Below, one piece after another: positions 5,662-7,817 of a stretch of DNA of 7,817 nucleotides (position 1 is its first letter; every line of letters starts with the position of its first letter). The notes beneath the pieces are model-generated. The model did not search any database. It worked only from the letters and a program-made list of their open reading frames with translations, and was not told the DNA's origin. The translations under genes and the position numbers were made by a program. This stretch comes from Actinomycetota bacterium (GTDB taxonomy: Bacteria; Actinomycetota; Thermoleophilia; Solirubrobacterales; Solirubrobacteraceae): NCBI GenBank assembly GCA_019348575.1, contig JAHWJE010000057.1, positions 1 to 7,817 on the forward strand, given 5' to 3'.

Positions 5662-6404
5662 TCCTCTATCCGGCGATCGACATCGCCGACGGCAAGGCGG
5701 TGCGCCTCGTGCAGGGCGACTTCGGCGCCCAGACCGTCTATGCCGACAGCCCGCTGCAGGCCGCGCGGGAATGGGTCGACGCGGGCGCGCGCTACCTGCA
5801 CATGGTCGATCTCGACGGCGCGCGGCTCGGGTCGCCGCAGAACCTCGAGCACCTCGAGCGCGTCGTCGCGCAGCTCGGCGTGCCGGTGCAGTACGGCGGC
5901 GGGCTGCGCTGCATCGACGCGGTCGCCGCCGCGATCGCGGCCGGCGCGGCGCGGGCGATCCTCGGGACCGCCGCGTTTCGCGACGCCGACCTCCTCGCCG
6001 AGGCCGTCGCGCGCTTCGGCGAGCGGATCGTCGTGAGCATCGACACCCGCGGCGGCTTCGTCTCGACCTCAGGCTGGACCGAGACGACGCAGCTGCCCGC
6101 CGCGGCGGCGATCGAGCGGATGCAGGAGCGAGGGGTGCGGACGTTCGTCTTCACGAACGTCGACAAGGACGGGCTGCTCGGCGGGCCCGACCTCGACGAG
6201 GTCCGCGCGGTGGCGAGCGTCGTGCGGGGAAGCCTGATGTACTCCGGCGGGATCGGGCGCCGCGCGGATCTCGAGGCGCTGGCCGGACTGGGCGCGGACA
6301 CGCTGAGCGGCGTGATCGTCGGCAAGGCGCTCTACGAGCGGCGCTTCACCGTCGCCGAGGGCCAGGCCTCGCTCGACGGCGGATCGGGCCTGCAGCAGAG
6401 CTAG
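5658..6404 (+). CDS. hisA: ProFAR isomerase HisA
   Basis: A (beta/alpha)8-barrel enzyme that isomerises ProFAR to PRFAR. It has 248 residues. Asp8 (LYPAIDIADGKAVRL) and Asp129 (VSIDTRGGFVSTSGW) correspond to the two catalytic acids known in Thermotoga HisA. Thr166 lies in FTNVDKDGLLGG, and the phosphate-binding stretches are YGGGLRC at 79-85 and YSGGIGRR at 195-202. Many actinobacteria use a dual-function PriA (HisA/TrpF) in this role. The sequence near residue 129-145 reads more like ordinary HisA to me, but TrpF activity cannot be excluded by eye. The start is GTG 5658 inside the hisH stop (GTGA), with only weak SD-like sequence, suggesting translational coupling. The stop TAG lies in a CTAG that also ends a - strand ORF. 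Confidence 0.93.
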   Translation: MILYPAIDIADGKAVRLVQGDFGAQTVYADSPLQAAREWVDAGARYLHMVDLDGARLGSPQNLEHLERVVAQLGVPVQYGGGLRCIDAVAAAIAAGAARAILGTAAFRDADLLAEAVARFGERIVVSIDTRGGFVSTSGWTETTQLPAAAAIERMQERGVRTFVFTNVDKDGLLGGPDLDEVRAVASVVRGSLMYSGGIGRRADLEALAGLGADTLSGVIVGKALYERRFTVAEGQASLDGGSGLQQS

Positions 6405-6724
6405 CGGCGCGTCGAGCGCCGGCCCGGCGCTGTGGGGCGGGAGGCGGGGCAGCGCACGTCCCGCCCGTTGCGGCCGGTCGCCCTGCGAGGGGCGCTGCTG
6501 CGTGGGGCTGTGGGGGTGCTCTCAACATCCGTGTCAAACGTCAGGCTCGGCCGCGCCCGCCGCCGTCGCCCGGGCGACGGTGAGAGCACGATCCACGCGA
6601 AGGTGAGATAGGCCACGCCGGCGACGAGCGCGAGCGTGCGCGCGAGGCCGGCGTCGTTCTGCGCCAGCCACGCAGCGGCAGGCAGCGCGACGATGACGGC
6701 CTTGAGGGACGGACGGATCCTCAT
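6401..6724 (-). CDS. Small putative membrane protein of unknown function, antisense in the hisA-hisF gap
   Basis: ATG at 6724-6722 opens a 107-residue frame ending in TAG at 6403-6401. The first ~50 residues look coding: two hydrophobic segments ([14 protein letters not shown] at about 8-21 and a longer one, about 28-48, ending FAWIVLS), followed by a basic patch (PGRRRRARP). About nine in ten codons there end in G or C. This suggests a two-helix membrane protein with a positively charged cytoplasmic tail. The remainder is Arg/Pro/Thr/Ser-rich with more A/T at third positions, and it overlaps the hairpins listed separately, so the true end may be different or the tail fast-evolving. It would be transcribed divergently from hisF (61 bp apart) and convergently with hisA. 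I recognise no family. An upstream extension into hisF is possible in frame but unlikely. Confidence 0.5.
   Translation of the reverse strand: MRIRPSLKAVIVALPAAAWLAQNDAGLARTLALVAGVAYLTFAWIVLSPSPGRRRRARPSLTFDTDVESTPTAPRSSAPRRATGRNGRDVRCPASRPTAPGRRSTRR
6405..6430. terminator. Two mutually exclusive GC hairpins just after hisA (possible terminator)
   Basis: CGGCGC (6405-6410) pairs with GCGCCG (6416-6421) around a 5-nt loop. The second arm can instead pair onward: GCGCC (6416-6420) with GGCGC (6426-6430). The shared middle arm makes the two structures alternatives. They begin directly after the hisA stop. No U-tract follows, so this would be a terminator of the U-less type sometimes proposed for high-GC bacteria, or simply RNA structure at the 3' end. 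Confidence 0.35.
6435..6466. repeat. 8-bp inverted repeat GGGCGGGA / TCCCGCCC
   Basis: GGGCGGGA (6435-6442) is exactly complementary to TCCCGCCC (6459-6466), with a 16-nt loop. It stacks next to the hairpins after hisA and precedes another small stem, CGCCC (6479-6483) with GGGCG (6490-6494). Together they make the first ~90 nt of the gap highly foldable on either strand. It may act as a two-way terminator between hisA and the opposing small ORF. Confidence 0.35.
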
Positions 6725-6772
6725 GCTGATCGATATCGGCAGCAGCGCCGCCGCGATTGAGCCCGCGGGGGC

Positions 6773-6778
6773 TAGTCT
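6773..6778 (+). promoter_or_regulatory. Candidate -10 element (TAGTCT) for a separate, possibly leaderless hisF transcript
   Basis: TAGTCT fits TANNNT and ends 7 nt before the GTG of hisF, placing a predicted transcription start at or within a base or two of the start codon. There is no usable Shine-Dalgarno: the nearest G-run ends 14 nt upstream. A leaderless message is therefore plausible. No clear -35 is seen at 16-18 bp spacing. Confidence 0.45.
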
Positions 6779-6785
6779 CGGCACC

Positions 6786-7556
6786 GTGCATCTCAAGCGC
6801 GTCATCCCGTGCCTGGACGTGGACGCGGGGCGCGTCGTGAAGGGAACGAACTTCGTCGACATCCGCGACGCCGGCGATCCCGTCGAGCTCGCCGCGCGCT
6901 ATGACGCGGAGGGCGCCGACGAGCTGGTCTTCCTCGACATCACGGCGACGAGCGACAAGCGCGACACGGTCGTCGAGCTCGCGCGCCGGGTCGCCGACGA
7001 GTGCTTCATCCCGTTCACGATCGGCGGCGGCATTCGTTCCGTCGACGATGCGCAGGCCGTGCTCGACGCGGGCGCAGACAAGGTCGCGGTCAACTCGGCC
7101 GCGGTCGCGCGGCCGCAGCTGATCGGCGAGCTGGCGGACGTGTTCGGCGCGCAGTGCGTCGTGCTGGCGATCGACGCCAAGGCGCGCGGCGCGCGGGGCA
7201 GCTCGACGGGTTGGGAGGTCTACGTCGCCGGCGGGCGCACTCCGACCGCACGCGACGTCGTCGAGTGGGCGCGGGAGGGCGTGCAGCGCGGCGCGGGCGA
7301 GATCCTGCTGACGAGCATGGACCGCGACGGCACCGAGGACGGGTACGAGCTCGAGCTGACACGCGCGGTGGCGGACGCCGTCGACGTCCCCGTGATCGCG
7401 TCGGGCGGCGCCGGGCGCCCGGAGCACCTCGTCGAGGCGATCGAGCGCGGCGGCGCCGACGCGGTCCTGTGTGCGTCGATCTTCCACTACGGGCAGCACA
7501 CGGTCGCCGAGGCCAAGGCGGCGATGGCATCCGCCGGTATACCGGTCCGGCAGTGA
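6786..7556 (+). CDS. hisF: Imidazole glycerol phosphate synthase, cyclase subunit HisF
   Basis: It uses ammonia delivered by HisH to convert PRFAR into imidazole glycerol phosphate and AICAR. It has 256 residues, a (beta/alpha)8 barrel. Asp11 ([16 protein letters not shown]) and Asp130 (VVLAIDAK) are the known catalytic acids. Phosphate and substrate loops are seen at [12 protein letters not shown] (49-60), [12 protein letters not shown] (77-88), [15 protein letters not shown] (174-188) and [13 protein letters not shown] (203-215). The GTG at 6786 is chosen because the family begins two to four residues before 'RVIPCLDV'; an in-frame ATG at 6723 would add an unconserved 21-residue leader. It is detached from the overlapping his genes by 381 bp and appears to have its own promoter, although HisF must be made in step with HisH. 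Confidence 0.95.
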   Translation: MHLKRVIPCLDVDAGRVVKGTNFVDIRDAGDPVELAARYDAEGADELVFLDITATSDKRDTVVELARRVADECFIPFTIGGGIRSVDDAQAVLDAGADKVAVNSAAVARPQLIGELADVFGAQCVVLAIDAKARGARGSSTGWEVYVAGGRTPTARDVVEWAREGVQRGAGEILLTSMDRDGTEDGYELELTRAVADAVDVPVIASGGAGRPEHLVEAIERGGADAVLCASIFHYGQHTVAEAKAAMASAGIPVRQ

Positions 7557-7562
7557 CATATT
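7557..7562 (+). promoter_or_regulatory. Weak candidate -10 element (CATATT) before the CCA-adding enzyme gene
   Basis: The 13-nt gap after hisF contains an unusual AT patch, CATATTTGTT. CATATT is one mismatch from TANNNT and ends 7 nt before the GTG at 7570, the same spacing as at hisF. No Shine-Dalgarno is evident. This may mark a leaderless start inside the read-through from hisF. The call is tentative because the sixth-base phase is ambiguous (TATTTG at 7559-7564 is another reading). Confidence 0.3.
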
Positions 7563-7569
7563 TGTTGGG

Positions 7570-7817
7570 GTGACGGTCGGTGTCGCCGAGCTTCGCGAGC
7601 GCATCCGGGTCCTGCCCGGGATGGAGCGCCTGCTGCCCGCGCTCGAGGGACTACGGCCGGTCTACCTCGTCGGCGGCGCGGTGCGCGACCTGATGCTCGG
7701 CGGGACGTCGCCTGACCTCGACCTGGCCGTGGAGGGCGACGCGCGGGCGCTCGCCCGGCAGCTCGCGGAGCGGCTCGGCGGCTCGGCGGTCGAACACGAG
7801 CGGTTCGGCACGGCGAC
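7570..7817 (+). CDS. CCA tRNA nucleotidyltransferase / poly(A) polymerase family protein (N-terminal part, runs off the window)
   Basis: The first 82 codons of a class II nucleotidyltransferase-fold protein that would add or repair the CCA 3' end of tRNA. RPVYLVGGAVRDLMLGG (29-45) is the conserved head motif, and SPDLDLAVEGDA (47-58) carries the catalytic Asp-x-Asp pair (Asp49, Asp51). HERFGTA at 76-82 begins the next conserved strand. The remainder lies beyond the window, so CCA-adding, A-adding or poly(A) polymerase activity cannot be separated. The start is GTG 7570, 13 nt after the hisF stop; a closer GTG at 7580 is out of frame. It is transcribed in the same direction as hisF but has no functional link to histidine. 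Confidence 0.88.
   Translation, partial: MTVGVAELRERIRVLPGMERLLPALEGLRPVYLVGGAVRDLMLGGTSPDLDLAVEGDARALARQLAERLGGSAVEHERFGTA

Noticed and set aside
6532..6537. TTGACA (perfect -35 consensus) on the - strand
   Set aside because: No -10-like hexamer lies 16-18 bp downstream on that strand, and no gene start follows.
6636..6785. N-terminal extension of hisF, including the ATG at 6723
   Set aside because: HisF proteins begin immediately before RVIPCLDV; the extension is unconserved in appearance and overlaps the candidate promoter.
1..7817. tRNA, rRNA, CRISPR array, riboswitch or complete IS element
   Set aside because: I looked for cloverleaf arms, regularly spaced repeats, T-box-like leaders and terminal inverted repeats and saw none that could be supported.

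Overview
The window is about 7.8 kb of very GC-rich DNA with strong G/C preference at third codon positions. It is mainly a histidine biosynthesis operon on the + strand: hisZ, hisG, hisD, hisB, hisH, hisA and, after a gap, hisF. The start of a CCA-adding (tRNA nucleotidyltransferase-type) gene runs off the right edge. Base composition, frequent GTG starts, a short-form HisG paired with HisZ, and possible leaderless starts suggest a deep-branching high-GC actinobacterium such as Thermoleophilia/Solirubrobacterales. This placement is an inference; no rRNA or other marker gene is present.

Left region (about 1-1376): no intact gene is visible. The - strand carries a mosaic of gene remnants in a single reading frame. 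In transcription order these are the N-terminal third of a glutamate formimidoyltransferase-like protein, the C-terminal half or more of an IS21-type (IstA) transposase, and the C-terminal tail of what looks like a glycosyltransferase. One in-frame TAG (663-665) interrupts the transposase part. The simplest reading is an ancestral formimidoyltransferase-glycosyltransferase pair hit by an IS21 element and then trimmed by deletions. A chimeric assembly is the alternative.

Control region (about 1377-1562): this short divergent interval upstream of hisZ holds an 8-bp palindrome, a 7-bp-stem inverted repeat and a TANNNT-type -10 element close to the hisZ start.

Core operon (1563-6404): hisZ, hisG, hisD, hisB, hisH and hisA all overlap their neighbours by 4 or 11 nt, so translation is probably coupled. 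HisZ and HisG form the first enzyme (ATP phosphoribosyltransferase). HisA isomerises ProFAR to PRFAR. HisH and HisF together make imidazole glycerol phosphate and AICAR. HisB dehydrates imidazole glycerol phosphate, and HisD performs the last two oxidations to histidine. hisE, hisI, hisC and the histidinol-phosphate phosphatase are not in this window.

hisA-hisF gap (6405-6785): it contains several GC-rich hairpins and a small - strand ORF that would encode a membrane protein. That ORF's stop shares a CTAG with the hisA stop. hisF has its own candidate -10 element 7 nt before its GTG, so it may be transcribed separately. No new biological system is evident; the most unusual parts are the remnant mosaic on the left and the structured hisA-hisF gap.
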